From Calothrix sp. 336/3 (GTDB lineage Bacteria; Cyanobacteriota; Cyanobacteriia; Cyanobacteriales; Nostocaceae), in assembly GCF_000734895.2 (NCBI RefSeq), contig NZ_CP011382.1, forward strand, positions 1,032,700-1,096,699: 64,000 nucleotides of DNA. Reading direction: 5' to 3'. This document shows positions 55,787 through 64,000 of this stretch, one piece after another. Position 1 is the stretch's first letter. The number at the start of each line of letters is the position of its first letter. Under the pieces are notes generated by a model, which had not been told where the DNA came from, ran no database searches, and worked only from the letters and a program-made list of their open reading frames with translations. Both the position numbers and the translations under genes were made by a program.

Positions 55787-55838
55787 AGGAAGAGGGAATG
55801 GGAAAGGGGAAAGGGAAATAAGCTACCGACATAAGCTT

Positions 55839-55920
55839 CAGTTTCTTCGTGAAACTGCACAGAATTAAACCCCTGCCCGATTTCGAGAATGGGGTGGGGT
55901 TATTTTTTCTATGCAGCTTC
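55839..55920. promoter_or_regulatory. Competing hairpins upstream of lipB
   Basis: CAGTTTC (55839-55845) pairs with GAAACTG (55851-55857). The same GAAACTGCA (55851-55859) can instead pair with TGCAGCTTC (55912-55920), closing a long hairpin with an inner AACCCC/GGGGTT stem. The two folds exclude each other, as in a leader switch, though a mobile-element relic is equally possible. Confidence 0.35.
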
Positions 55921-56500
55921 ATATTAATTTGGTCTGAACTCTCAGCCATCGGAGTAAACAAATTTCAAGCAATGCAAAGGATTTTAAAGGAAAGTAACAG
56001 GAATAGGTTTTGTAAAATACAAAATGCTAGTTTAATGCTAGTTTGAATATATAACCTCAATGGTGTTGGGAGGAATTCTCTACAATAACCATCAAGCCAA
56101 GAAAATCAAAATGTATCCACTGGCTGATGACCCGGAAGTTAAAGTTGTTCGTATCCAATCAAAATAGATAGTTTTTTTGGGAAGGAAAAAGAAAATCAGG
56201 ACATAGGATATCTCAGAATGGATAGTGGATAGTAAACCATCTTAGGTAGTGATTGAGTAGAGGTTAGTAGTTAAATAGACATTTTTTTCTGGTGTTTCTC
56301 TATCAATAAGAAATAGCCAGTAGTTAGCTATTAGCAGTAAATCCACAAACTATCTGTTGCCTTAACTTGATACAAAGGCTTGTCAGGGGAACATCTTAAA
56401 GATAATCCTAAGGATTGACTCCGACAGCAGTTATAGCCCTTACCGCAATTTCTTTTCTCCAAACTAAAATTCACATAAAATATTGAGCGGGAGAGTTTAC
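55921..56500. other. Upstream and probable leader region of hpf/lrtA
   Basis: About 580 AT-rich bases without a gene. lrtA mRNAs of cyanobacteria are known for long 5' untranslated leaders, so part of this may be transcribed. I could not place the start of transcription. Confidence 0.35.
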
Positions 56501-57145
56501 ATGAAGCTTGTCATCCACGGTAAAAACATTGAAATCACCGATGCAATCCGAGAATATGTGCATCACAAGATTGAGAAGGCGGTGAGTCATTTTCAAAACA
56601 TCACGAATGAAGTGGATGTGCATCTGAGCGTAGCTCGCAACCCCCGAATAACTCCCAGGCAAGCGGCAGAAGTCACGATTTTTGCCAACGGAAATGTTAT
56701 CCGTGCCGAGGAAAGCAGCGAGAACTTATACGCCAGCATTGATTTAGTTGCAGATAAAATCGCTCGACAATTACGCAAATATAAAGAACGTCGTCAAGAT
56801 AAGAAAACTCAAGCCCCAGCAACCATAGAAGGTATAGTACAACCTGCGGTGGTGACAGATTTAATTGGCGATCGCACTCCCGAATTACCCAATGAGGTGG
56901 TGCGTACCAAATATTTTGCCATGCCACCCATGACCCTAGATGAGGCGTTAGAACAGTTACAACTAGTGGGACATGATTTTTATATGTTCCGCAATATTGA
57001 AACCGGGGAAATTAACGTTATTTACGAACGCAACCACGGCGGTTATGGAGTTCTACAACCTCGCAATAACAACGGTCATAGCAATGGTCATAGTAACAAT
57101 GGTCATGCCAATAGTAAAGGGAACCAGATGCATATTGTGCATTAG
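56501..57145 (+). CDS. hpf: Long-form ribosome hibernation-promoting factor (LrtA)
   Basis: About 214 residues from ATG 56501 (GGGAGAG upstream). It binds the 30S subunit and dimerises 70S ribosomes in the dark or under starvation. N-terminal domain: [33 protein letters not shown], and [20 protein letters not shown]. The C-terminal dimerisation domain runs about 130-187 ([40 protein letters not shown]). An unusual tail of N-G-H-S and N-N-G-H-A type repeats follows (about 190-214), giving a His/Asn-rich end not found in the core family. Confidence 0.94.
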   Translation: MKLVIHGKNIEITDAIREYVHHKIEKAVSHFQNITNEVDVHLSVARNPRITPRQAAEVTIFANGNVIRAEESSENLYASIDLVADKIARQLRKYKERRQDKKTQAPATIEGIVQPAVVTDLIGDRTPELPNEVVRTKYFAMPPMTLDEALEQLQLVGHDFYMFRNIETGEINVIYERNHGGYGVLQPRNNNGHSNGHSNNGHANSKGNQMHIVH

Positions 57146-57166
57146 GTGATGGGTAATGGGTAATGG
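57146..57166 (+). repeat. STRR heptamers just after the hpf stop
   Basis: Three 7-base units (GTGATGG, GTAATGG, GTAATGG) begin at the base following the TAG stop. Confidence 0.7.
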
Positions 57167-57205
57167 AGAGATAACTATCTATTCCCTACCCCCTATCCCC
57201 TATAG

Positions 57206-57655
57206 CTACATACTTTGGATTGTTTTCAATGCTTCTTCAACGTGTCCTTTGAAGTTAAGCATGGAATCAAATACATATTGCACCACACCTTTGCCGTCAA
57301 TCACGTAGGTAACACGACCAGGAAACAAACCAAGTATGGCAGTTGCTCCATATTGTTTGCGCACCTGGTCACCTTTATCGCTTAATAGGATAAAGGGTAA
57401 CTGGTATTTGGCGGCAAATTTTTGGTGAGATTCTGGGGAATCGCTACTCACACCCACCACCTCTGCACCCGCAGCTTTAAAGACTTCGTATTGATCACGA
57501 AAAGCACAGGATTCTGCGGTACATCCGGGGGTATCATCCTTAGGATAAAAGTATAAAACTAGTGACTTCCCTTGAAAGTCCCCTAAGCTCACCGTGGAAC
57601 CATTTTGAGAGGGAAGAGTAAAATTTGGAGCGCGATCGCCAATTTTCACAGCCAT
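57206..57655 (-). CDS. Peroxiredoxin, PrxQ/BCP type
   Basis: 149 residues. A thioredoxin-dependent peroxidase. FTLPSQNGSTVSLGDFQGKS, then LVLYFYPKDDTPGCTAESCA carries the peroxidatic Cys and, five residues later, the resolving Cys, the signature of atypical two-Cys PrxQ. FRDQYEVFKAAGAEVVGVS follows. Full length and intact active site. Cytoplasmic or thylakoid-associated antioxidant in cyanobacteria. It is divergent from the HGSNAT-like gene. Confidence 0.94.
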   Translation of the reverse strand: MAVKIGDRAPNFTLPSQNGSTVSLGDFQGKSLVLYFYPKDDTPGCTAESCAFRDQYEVFKAAGAEVVGVSSDSPESHQKFAAKYQLPFILLSDKGDQVRKQYGATAILGLFPGRVTYVIDGKGVVQYVFDSMLNFKGHVEEALKTIQSM

Positions 57656-57787
57656 AAATTAAAATCCACCCAAGATAATTGCAATATTACTTAACAAAAT
57701 TTTAACAGTGTTTGGTGATAGGTTTGACAGGAAAATATCTGATTCCTCCTTGAACTTAGCTCACAACAAGCATTCCCAAAAATAAAT

Positions 57788-58918
57788 ATGCGCTTAACCT
57801 CCCTAGATATTTTTCGTGGCATAACCATTGCAGGTATGATACTTGTGAATATGGCAAGTATTGCAGAACCCAATGTTTACCCCGCATTGTTGCACGCAGA
57901 ATGGCATGGTTGCACCCTTGCAGACTTAGTTTTTCCCTTCTTTCTCTTCATCGTCGGTGTTGCTATGAGTTTTTCTCTCTCCAAATACACCAACGAAAAT
58001 CAAGTTCCCACCGAAGTATATGGCAAAGTTTTGCGTCGTGTGGCAATTCTCTTTTTATTAGGTTTATTCCTGAATGGATTTTGGAATAAGGGAATATGGA
58101 CATTTGATTTGAGTAGCATCCGGATTATGGGGGTGCTACAACGTATCAGTTTGTCATACCTCTTCGCTAGCCTTGTAGTACTAATTCTCCCGACCAAATT
58201 ACAATGGGTCAAGGCAATATCATTACTCATTGTTTACTGGTTATTAATGATGTATTTCCCCGTTCCGGAATATGGTGCGGGTGTTTTAACCAGGGAAGGA
58301 AATTTCGGGGCATTTTTCGACCGTTTAATTATTCCCAAAGCACATCTATATAAAGGTGATGGGTTTAACTTTTTAGGTGATCCAGAAGGATTATTTGGCA
58401 CAATTTCCGCAACAGTTAGTGTTTTAGCTGGCTATTTTACAGGTCAATGGATACGCAAAGAGCCAGTACAATCACGCACTACTATCGGGTTAGCATTATT
58501 TGGTATTGGTTGCTTAATTCTCGGCTGGATATGGGGTTGGCAGTTCCCGATTAACAAAAAAATCTGGACAAGCTCCTATGTCATATTTACCACGGGATGG
58601 GCATTGTTACTGCTAGCAGGTTGTTACGAAGTTGTAGAAGTCCGACGGTGGCGCAAGTGGGGTAAACCCTTTGAAGTGATGGGAATGAACGCGATCGCCC
58701 TGTTTGTCGCTTCAGTTTTACTGATTAAAATCCTAGTCAGAACCAAAATCGGTACCCCAGACAAAGCACTCACGACCTACGAATGGATCTATCAAAATAT
58801 CTTTGCATCTTGGGCAGGAGCAGTCAACGGTTCCTTAATTTTTGCCATTGCAACGGTAGGGTTGTGGATGGGAGTCGCTTACATCATGTACAATCGCGGC
58901 TGGCTGATTAAAGTATAA
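57788..58918 (+). CDS. HGSNAT-like (DUF5009/YeiB-type) membrane acyltransferase
   Basis: 376 residues with about ten helices. The start RLTSLDIFRGITIAGMILVN and HAEWHGCTLADLVFPFFLFI then VGVAMSFSL form the conserved N-terminal region of the heparan-alpha-glucosaminide N-acetyltransferase-like family, with the His (HAEWHG) as likely catalytic residue. EVMGMNAIALFVASVLLIKI lies near the end. Bacterial members are thought to transfer acetyl groups across the membrane to sugars; the substrate here is unknown. Confidence 0.88.
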   Translation: MRLTSLDIFRGITIAGMILVNMASIAEPNVYPALLHAEWHGCTLADLVFPFFLFIVGVAMSFSLSKYTNENQVPTEVYGKVLRRVAILFLLGLFLNGFWNKGIWTFDLSSIRIMGVLQRISLSYLFASLVVLILPTKLQWVKAISLLIVYWLLMMYFPVPEYGAGVLTREGNFGAFFDRLIIPKAHLYKGDGFNFLGDPEGLFGTISATVSVLAGYFTGQWIRKEPVQSRTTIGLALFGIGCLILGWIWGWQFPINKKIWTSSYVIFTTGWALLLLAGCYEVVEVRRWRKWGKPFEVMGMNAIALFVASVLLIKILVRTKIGTPDKALTTYEWIYQNIFASWAGAVNGSLIFAIATVGLWMGVAYIMYNRGWLIKV

Positions 58919-58940
58919 AACTTGTCAAACTCACATGAAT

Positions 58941-58976
58941 GAAAAAGCACCCCCCAAAATCGGAGAGCGCTTTTTC
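58941..58976. terminator. Bidirectional terminator between acyltransferase and psbA
   Basis: GAAAAAGC (58941-58948) pairs with GCTTTTTC (58969-58976), with a C-rich loop containing CCCCCC and GGAGAG. It lies between two convergent genes and gives a T-rich 3' arm on either strand. Confidence 0.75.
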
Positions 58977-59012
58977 TCAAACCTACTTAGTTAAAACCCT
59001 TGAAGCGGATGA

Positions 59013-60095
59013 TTAACCATTGATAGCGGGAGCAGACAGAGCAACAGGAGCTTCAGCGCCAGCAGCTAAGTCTAAGGGGAAGTTGTGAGCGTTACGCTCG
59101 TGCATTACTTCCATACCCAGGTTAGAACGGTTAACGATGTCAGCCCAGGTGTTGATAACACGACCTTGAGAGTCAATTACAGACTGGTTGAAGTTGAAAC
59201 CGTTGAGGTTGAACGCCATGGTGCTTACGCCCAGTGCGGTGAACCAAATACCTACTACAGGCCAAGCTGCTAAGAAGAAGTGCAAGCTGCGGCTGTTGTT
59301 GAAGGAAGCGTATTGGAAAATCAAGCGACCGAAGTAACCGTGAGCAGCAACGATGTTGTAGGTTTCTTCTTCTTGACCGAATTTGTAACCGTAGTTTTGA
59401 GATTCGGTTTCGGTGGTTTCACGCACCAAGGAAGAGGTTACCAAAGAACCGTGCATTGCGCTGAATAAGCTACCGCCGAATACACCTGCTACACCTAACA
59501 TGTGGAAGGGGTGCATCAAAATGTTGTGCTCTGCTTGGAACACGAACATGAAGTTGAATGTACCGGAAATACCCAAGGGCATACCATCAGAGAAGGAACC
59601 TTGTCCGATGGGGTAAATCAAGAATACTGCGGTTGCTGCGGATACGGGTGCAGAGTATGCAACACAAATCCAAGGACGCATACCTAGACGGTAGGACAAT
59701 TCCCACTGACGACCCATGTAGCAGAATACGCCAATCAGGAAGTGGAATACTACCAACTGGTAAGGACCACCGTTGTACAACCACTCATCTAAGGAAGCCG
59801 CTTCCCAGATGGGGTAGAAGTGAAGACCAATTGCGTTGGAGGAAGGAACAACTGCACCTGAGATGATGTTGTTTCCGTAGATTAAGGAACCTGCTACGGG
59901 TTCACGGATTCCGTCGATGTCTACTGGAGGCGCTGCTACAAATGCAATGATGAAGCAGGTGGTTGCTGCCAACAGGGTAGGAATCATCAGTACGCCGAAC
60001 CAACCGATGTAAATCCGGTTGTCGGTGCTGGTGATCCAGTCGCAGAACCGTGCCCATACGTTGGCGCTTTCGCGTCTTTGTAAGGTTGTGGTCAT
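59013..60095 (-). CDS. psbA: Photosystem II reaction centre protein D1
   Basis: 360 residues, the exact D1 precursor length. Five thylakoid helices; binds the primary donor chlorophylls, pheophytin, QB and the Mn4CaO5 cluster. Key residues checked by position: Y161, D170, E189, H190, H198, H332, E333 and D342; CtpA cuts after A344, leaving a 16-residue extension ([16 protein letters not shown]). Residue 130 is Gln, as in the D1:1 low-light form rather than the Glu of high-light copies. Cyanobacteria usually have several psbA genes; this one stands alone. Confidence 0.99.
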   Translation of the reverse strand: MTTTLQRRESANVWARFCDWITSTDNRIYIGWFGVLMIPTLLAATTCFIIAFVAAPPVDIDGIREPVAGSLIYGNNIISGAVVPSSNAIGLHFYPIWEAASLDEWLYNGGPYQLVVFHFLIGVFCYMGRQWELSYRLGMRPWICVAYSAPVSAATAVFLIYPIGQGSFSDGMPLGISGTFNFMFVFQAEHNILMHPFHMLGVAGVFGGSLFSAMHGSLVTSSLVRETTETESQNYGYKFGQEEETYNIVAAHGYFGRLIFQYASFNNSRSLHFFLAAWPVVGIWFTALGVSTMAFNLNGFNFNQSVIDSQGRVINTWADIVNRSNLGMEVMHERNAHNFPLDLAAGAEAPVALSAPAING

Positions 60096-60329
60096 GGTTT
60101 TATGATTGCTTTGGATGTATTACGTAGGTTTGATTGCCTACTTGTTATTACCTTAACGACTATATTGAGTTTTGTAAACAAAATTTACTTAATTTTTAGA
60201 AATGTCTTGTATATGTTTTAGTTATGAGTGGAGAACGCTTGCCGTGAGCGACTTGTAAGGAGCGAAGTCGAGGTGAGTAGAACAAGTTACGGAGAAGAAG
60301 TTAAGACTTTCCCCTTCTCCATAGTCATA
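60096..60329 (-). promoter_or_regulatory. psbA upstream region
   Basis: On the minus strand TTTACA is followed 17 bases later by TAAGGT, a weak sigma70-like pair, about 70-100 bases before the ATG, within AT-rich DNA. Further up, CGACTT (60249-60254) and AAGTCG (60265-60270) form a hairpin of a type seen in many cyanobacterial spacers. The promoter call is tentative. Confidence 0.4.
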
Positions 60330-60695
<366 letters not shown>

Positions 60696-60769
60696 TCAAT
60701 TGTCAATGATAGGACGGATAATCAATACAATTCAGATAGTTTCTGCTTTTAATTTAGTGTTTAATCCTA

Positions 60770-60797
60770 GAATCCCCACCCTGAGGGGTCGGGATTC
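60770..60797. repeat. Hairpin downstream of ispH
   Basis: GAATCCC (60770-60776) pairs with GGGATTC (60791-60797), with internal CACCC and GGGGT able to extend it. There is no T tract, so it is more likely a dispersed inverted repeat than an intrinsic terminator. Confidence 0.5.
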
Positions 60798-60819
60798 CCG
60801 CGATACGCTGGAAGTATAA

Positions 60820-62028
60820 TTAAACTATTGCTGCTGTCAACTTAATTTCAAAAATTCTCTCAATCACATCTTCCACAACTTTATCGGGAGTGGAAGCACC
60901 AGAGGTGATACCGACCACTATTTTACCTTGGGGCAACCAATTATCTGCAATTGCAAGATTGCCACTTAATGGACGATGTTCAATGGTATTCTCTGAGAGA
61001 ATTCTGCCTACACTATCAATATGAAAAGAAGGTACACCTTTTTCGATTGCCATTTCTTGTAAATGGGTAGTATTTGATGAATTAAATCCTCCAATTACCA
61101 CCATTAAATCTAATTTTTCTTCCAATAATCCATACATAGCATCTTGCCGTTCTTGGGTAGCATCACAGATGGTATTAAAGCTTTGGAAATGTTCATTTAA
61201 TTCTGTTGGACCATACTTTTTCATCATGGTCAGTTCAAATAATTTACCAATTTGTTCGGTTTCACCCTTCAACATGGTAGTTTGATTAGCGATACCGATG
61301 CGTTCCAAGTCCCTATCAGGGTCAAAACCTGATGAGCAAGCTTTGCTAAATTTAGTCAGAAACTCTTGGCGATCGCCACCGTTAATAATGTAATTCGCCA
61401 CATATTCTGCTTGGGACATATTCAAGAGAATAAGATATTTCCCAGCAAAGGAACTGGTAGCTACAGTCTCTTCATGGTTATATTTGCCATGGATAATCGA
61501 AGTATATTCCCGTTTTTTATGTTTTTCGACGGTGTTCCAAACCTTAGATACCCAAGGGCAAGTTGTATCAACAATGGTACAACCTTTCTCATTTAGTACT
61601 TGCATCTCTTGAACGCTAGCACCAAAGGCAGGTAATATTACCACATCACCAGTTCCCACCACAGAAAAATCTTTGTTGCCTTGGTCAACAGGAATAAAAT
61701 CTACCTGCATTTCCACTAGACGTTGATTGACTGAAGGATTATGAATGATTTCGTTAGTAATCCAAATTTTTTCCGTGGGGAAATGGGTACGAGTTTCGTA
61801 TGCCATAGCCACAGCCCGCTCTACACCCCAACAAAAACCAAAGGCTTGAGCTAAACGGATAGTAACATCACCACGGGTTAAAGTGTAATTATTATCACGA
61901 ATTTGTTGAATTAATTTACTTTGATATTCTGACTCTAACTGACTGGCAACTTCGGCTTGATGACCAAAACCTTTGCGATGATAGTTGTCGGAATGTTGTA
62001 GCGACCGTTTAAAAGCTTTTGTATCCAT
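60820..62028 (-). CDS. ispH: 4-hydroxy-3-methylbut-2-enyl diphosphate reductase
   Basis: About 402 residues, the long cyanobacterial/plant form with an N-terminal extension ([20 protein letters not shown]). Last step of the MEP pathway, making IPP and DMAPP with a 4Fe-4S cluster. Cluster cysteines are seen in [25 protein letters not shown] and NTICDATQ; the substrate-binding [11 protein letters not shown] is present, with [15 protein letters not shown] near the C-terminus. ATG 62028 is preferred to ATG 62037 because homologues begin MDTKAF. Confidence 0.96.
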   Translation of the reverse strand: MDTKAFKRSLQHSDNYHRKGFGHQAEVASQLESEYQSKLIQQIRDNNYTLTRGDVTIRLAQAFGFCWGVERAVAMAYETRTHFPTEKIWITNEIIHNPSVNQRLVEMQVDFIPVDQGNKDFSVVGTGDVVILPAFGASVQEMQVLNEKGCTIVDTTCPWVSKVWNTVEKHKKREYTSIIHGKYNHEETVATSSFAGKYLILLNMSQAEYVANYIINGGDRQEFLTKFSKACSSGFDPDRDLERIGIANQTTMLKGETEQIGKLFELTMMKKYGPTELNEHFQSFNTICDATQERQDAMYGLLEEKLDLMVVIGGFNSSNTTHLQEMAIEKGVPSFHIDSVGRILSENTIEHRPLSGNLAIADNWLPQGKIVVGITSGASTPDKVVEDVIERIFEIKLTAAIV

Positions 62029-62315
62029 TGTATCCATGGCTTTTAGTTAAAAAACTCCTCTGTCCCATTTTCTCTCGACGGGACGCTTTTCTCCAATGTT
62101 AGGTCAAAGGAATTAGAAATGGATGATAGGGGATGGATAGTAAGTAATGCAATAGTTTTGGATTGGAGAAGGTTCTAAAGCCGAAGCTTTACCTATGACA
62201 CTATTTTAGTTGTGTCAGTTCCGCGAAGGGGAAGGGGGAAGGGAGCAGGGGGAGAAAGAGTTTGAGCCTTATTTACTTTTCTTCACATATTTTAGTTGGC
62301 GTTGCACCGATTTAC

Positions 62316-62378
62316 TTACTTCTTACTCCTTACTCCTTACTCCTTACTTCTTACTCCTTACTTCTTACTCCTTACTCC
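62316..62378. repeat. STRR array of nine heptamers overlapping a gene end
   Basis: Nine 7-base units of TTACTCC or TTACTTC stand head to tail on the plus strand. The right end overlaps the last codons of the SGNH gene (minus strand), which reads S-K-E-stop from the repeats. Confidence 0.92.
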
Positions 62379-63276
62379 CTAATTCCATTTGACTGTATAA
62401 CTGAAGAGCAGAACTCCAAACTAGATACCCTTGGGGACTCAGGTGTAAACCATCGGTTGTCAATTCTGGACGGAGGTTTCCCTGATTATTGACAAATAAA
62501 GGGTGTAAATCGAGGTATTTAACTCCTTGCTCAGTGGCGATCGCCTGAATTTTGCGGTTGAGTTGACGAATCCGACTGTTGGGAATTGCCAAAAGTTTAT
62601 CCCGTCCTTCCCATGTAGCGTTTTCTGAGGCATGGGGTAAAATCGACTGGATGACAATTTGGGTGTCTGGATGCATCTGTCGCAGTTCCGCCATAATTTG
62701 CTGATAATTTTCTAAAATCACCTGATCACTGATACCGCGAATTAGGTCATTTATACCTATCATCACAAAGATAATCTTTGGTTGAGTTTGGTCAAATAAA
62801 TTAAGTCTTTTTAATAAACCGCCACTACTTTCCCCGGAAATTCCCTGATTTAACCAATTTTTACTTTCTGGGAGCAATTCTAGAGGGAACCACAAACTTA
62901 GGGAGTCTCCTGCCAGAATACTTAAATTGGGTGGACGTTTCTCTGCGGCAATTTTTGCTTCCTGCTTGAGAACATCCAACCATTGTTGGTAATTTAATTG
63001 ATGTTTTTTTACTTGTGTTGTGGGGTTTGTCTGGTTTTGACTTTTAATGCTGGTGATACCAAAAAAAGCGGTCAGACCTTGTTGCCGAGAAAGCAACAGA
63101 ATAACCGCTAATATGAGTATGCCGTTACTCAGCAGTGATAGCACTGCCCATTTGGGAAGGGTGTTTGCAGAAGTTGACACGAGTAGCGAATTTAACTCAA
63201 CCTTTTGAATCAGATTGTAAATCGCCTGGGAGAAAAAAGTAAGGGAAAGATGAAAGGAAGATAAGGGGTAAATCAC
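62365..63276 (-). CDS. SGNH/GDSL-type hydrolase with N-terminal membrane anchor
   Basis: 303 residues from GTG 63276; other starts are possible. One hydrophobic helix at about 45-63 (VLSLLSNGILILAVILLLS) anchors an outside-facing domain. The SGNH blocks are: I with LAGDSLSLWFP (Ser), II with GISGESSGGLLKRL (Gly), III with VMIGINDLIRG (Asn) and V with TTDGLHLSPQGYLVW (Asp and His). Probable esterase or O-deacetylase on cell-surface glycans. The C-terminal residues come from the heptamer array, replacing the original end. Confidence 0.88.
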   Translation of the reverse strand: MIYPLSSFHLSLTFFSQAIYNLIQKVELNSLLVSTSANTLPKWAVLSLLSNGILILAVILLLSRQQGLTAFFGITSIKSQNQTNPTTQVKKHQLNYQQWLDVLKQEAKIAAEKRPPNLSILAGDSLSLWFPLELLPESKNWLNQGISGESSGGLLKRLNLFDQTQPKIIFVMIGINDLIRGISDQVILENYQQIMAELRQMHPDTQIVIQSILPHASENATWEGRDKLLAIPNSRIRQLNRKIQAIATEQGVKYLDLHPLFVNNQGNLRPELTTDGLHLSPQGYLVWSSALQLYSQMELGSKE

Positions 63277-63286
63277 AAATCACTTT

Positions 63287-63314
63287 CTATTCCCCATTAC
63301 CTATTACCTATTTC
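63287..63314. repeat. STRR heptamers across the amt stop codon
   Basis: Four 7-base units (CTATTCC, CCATTAC, CTATTAC, CTATTTC). The stop codon of the ammonium transporter gene is the CTA (TAG on the minus strand) of the last unit. Confidence 0.75.
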
Positions 63315-64000
63315 CCAATGGAAATGCGATCGCCAAATTCTTCGTTATAAGCTTCTTCACCATGTTCGTTGATATCGAGTCCTTGCAGTTCTTCTTCTTC
63401 TTTAACTCGCAAACCAATGGTGACATCAAGAATTTTCAGAATTACCCATGTCCCAGCAGCTGCAACAATGTAAGCTGTGGCGATCGCGGCTAATTCGATG
63501 AGTAATTCCTGGGGGTTGCCGTAGAGCAAACCATTTTTGGCTCCAGGGTTAATGGTGGTTGTCGCAAACACACCAGTGAGAATTGCCCCAATTGTCCCAC
63601 CCACACCATGGACTGGGTAGGTATCAAGAGCATCGTCTACGGTGACTTTATGCTTGAAGCTGACAGCATAGAAACAAACGAAGGCAGTAATACTACCGAT
63701 TAAAATCGCTGCTACCGCCGTCACAAAACCCGCAGCAGGGGTAATTCCCACTAAACCTGCAACCGCTCCAGTTGCGGCACCGACTGCCGTAGGTTTGCCA
63801 CGGAGAACTTTTTCTAGGATTAACCAGGTTAGTGTAGCGGCTGCGGCGGAAGTATTAGTATTAACAAAGGCTGCTACTGCCAAGTTATTGGCTTCCAGAG
63901 CGCTACCAGCATTAAAACCAAACCAACCGAACCACAATAGACCAGCGCCGAGTAAAATAAATGGCACGTTGTGGGGGGGACTTAAACGATCGGGATAGGT
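63308..64000 (-). CDS. amt: Ammonium transporter, C-terminal part (5' end outside window)
   Basis: About 230 residues of the C-terminal half of an Amt/Rh channel; the frame continues past the right edge. The membrane helices contain FILLGAGLLWFGWFGFNAGS, then ALEANNLAVAAFVNTNTSAA, and DALDTYPVHGVGGTIGAILT with one of the two pore histidines. The cytoplasmic tail ends DINEHGEEAYNEEFGDRISI, including the conserved Gly-x-x-Ala-Tyr region that interacts with GlnK-type PII. The heptamer repeat starts at the stop codon. Confidence 0.96.
   Translation of the reverse strand, partial: TYPDRLSPPHNVPFILLGAGLLWFGWFGFNAGSALEANNLAVAAFVNTNTSAAAATLTWLILEKVLRGKPTAVGAATGAVAGLVGITPAAGFVTAVAAILIGSITAFVCFYAVSFKHKVTVDDALDTYPVHGVGGTIGAILTGVFATTTINPGAKNGLLYGNPQELLIELAAIATAYIVAAAGTWVILKILDVTIGLRVKEEEELQGLDINEHGEEAYNEEFGDRISIGK

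Noticed and set aside
59085..59866. Several plus-strand frames opposite psbA
   Set aside because: All are antisense to the D1 gene, whose every catalytic residue is in place.
62316..62378. Origin iterons or a protein-binding array
   Set aside because: Nine 7-mers could suggest iterons, but the same heptamer type recurs at several gene ends in the window and no replication gene is near.

Overview
The window is chromosomal DNA of a filamentous, probably heterocyst-forming cyanobacterium (Nostocales-like). Evidence: psbA (D1), chlD, the SbtA/SbtB bicarbonate uptake system, a long-form cyanobacterial IspH, a light-repressed-transcript type HPF, a very high density of the HIP1 octamer GCGATCGC, and arrays of 7-base short tandem repeats (STRR type). 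Overall base composition is AT-leaning. No rRNA, tRNA, CRISPR array, prophage or intact insertion sequence was recognised. Species assignment is inference.

Layout. 0-7.7 kb: the 3'-truncated moeB-rhodanese gene, a frameshifted Uma2-type gene, a membrane coiled-coil protein, a GT39 glycosyltransferase, a SpoIID/LytB protein and a peptidoglycan-binding protein. 8-18.6 kb: an HxlR regulator divergent from an SDR oxidoreductase, a GNAT acetyltransferase, an acyltransferase-3, aminopeptidase P, RNase III, a NYN nuclease, chlD and an Rpn/DUF4351 nuclease.

18.7-34 kb is the most interesting stretch and looks devoted to sulfur. Two paralogous Rrf2 (CymR-like) regulators, both ending in M-Y-Y-I, sit beside cysteine synthase cysK and an overlapping NIL-domain gene. 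A TSUP (TauE/SafE) permease and a small membrane protein follow. A CysL-like LysR regulator then diverges from a seven-gene transporter cluster: APC permease, two CadD, two paralogous secreted proteins, TSUP and DUF1634. PAP2, SPFH and an orphan sulfate-binding protein close the region. I suggest that CysK, by binding the regulators' C-terminal isoleucine, reports cysteine-precursor status, and that the permeases move sulfite or organosulfur compounds; this is inference.

34-42 kb: a 16-cysteine copper-storage-type protein, miaB, a methyltransferase, and an inorganic-carbon cassette (sbtA, sbtB, Na+/H+ antiporter) of clearly higher GC than its surroundings. A 44-codon ORF lies divergently upstream of sbtA. 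A multi-hairpin element of unknown nature lies at 42.24-42.50 kb.

42.6-51 kb: an SDR protein interrupted by a CIA30 domain, a DUF790 (Bax1-like) plus XPB-like helicase pair, an HD-domain protein, a peptidoglycan-binding protein, and a second sbtA-sbtB pair whose SbtB lacks the C-terminal redox loop. 51-64 kb: housekeeping and photosynthesis genes (ubiD-like, ftsH, lipB, hpf/lrtA, prxQ, an HGSNAT-like membrane acyltransferase, psbA, HIT, ispH, SGNH hydrolase, and amt truncated by the window edge). Heptamer repeats sit on or right beside the stop codons of four genes here.
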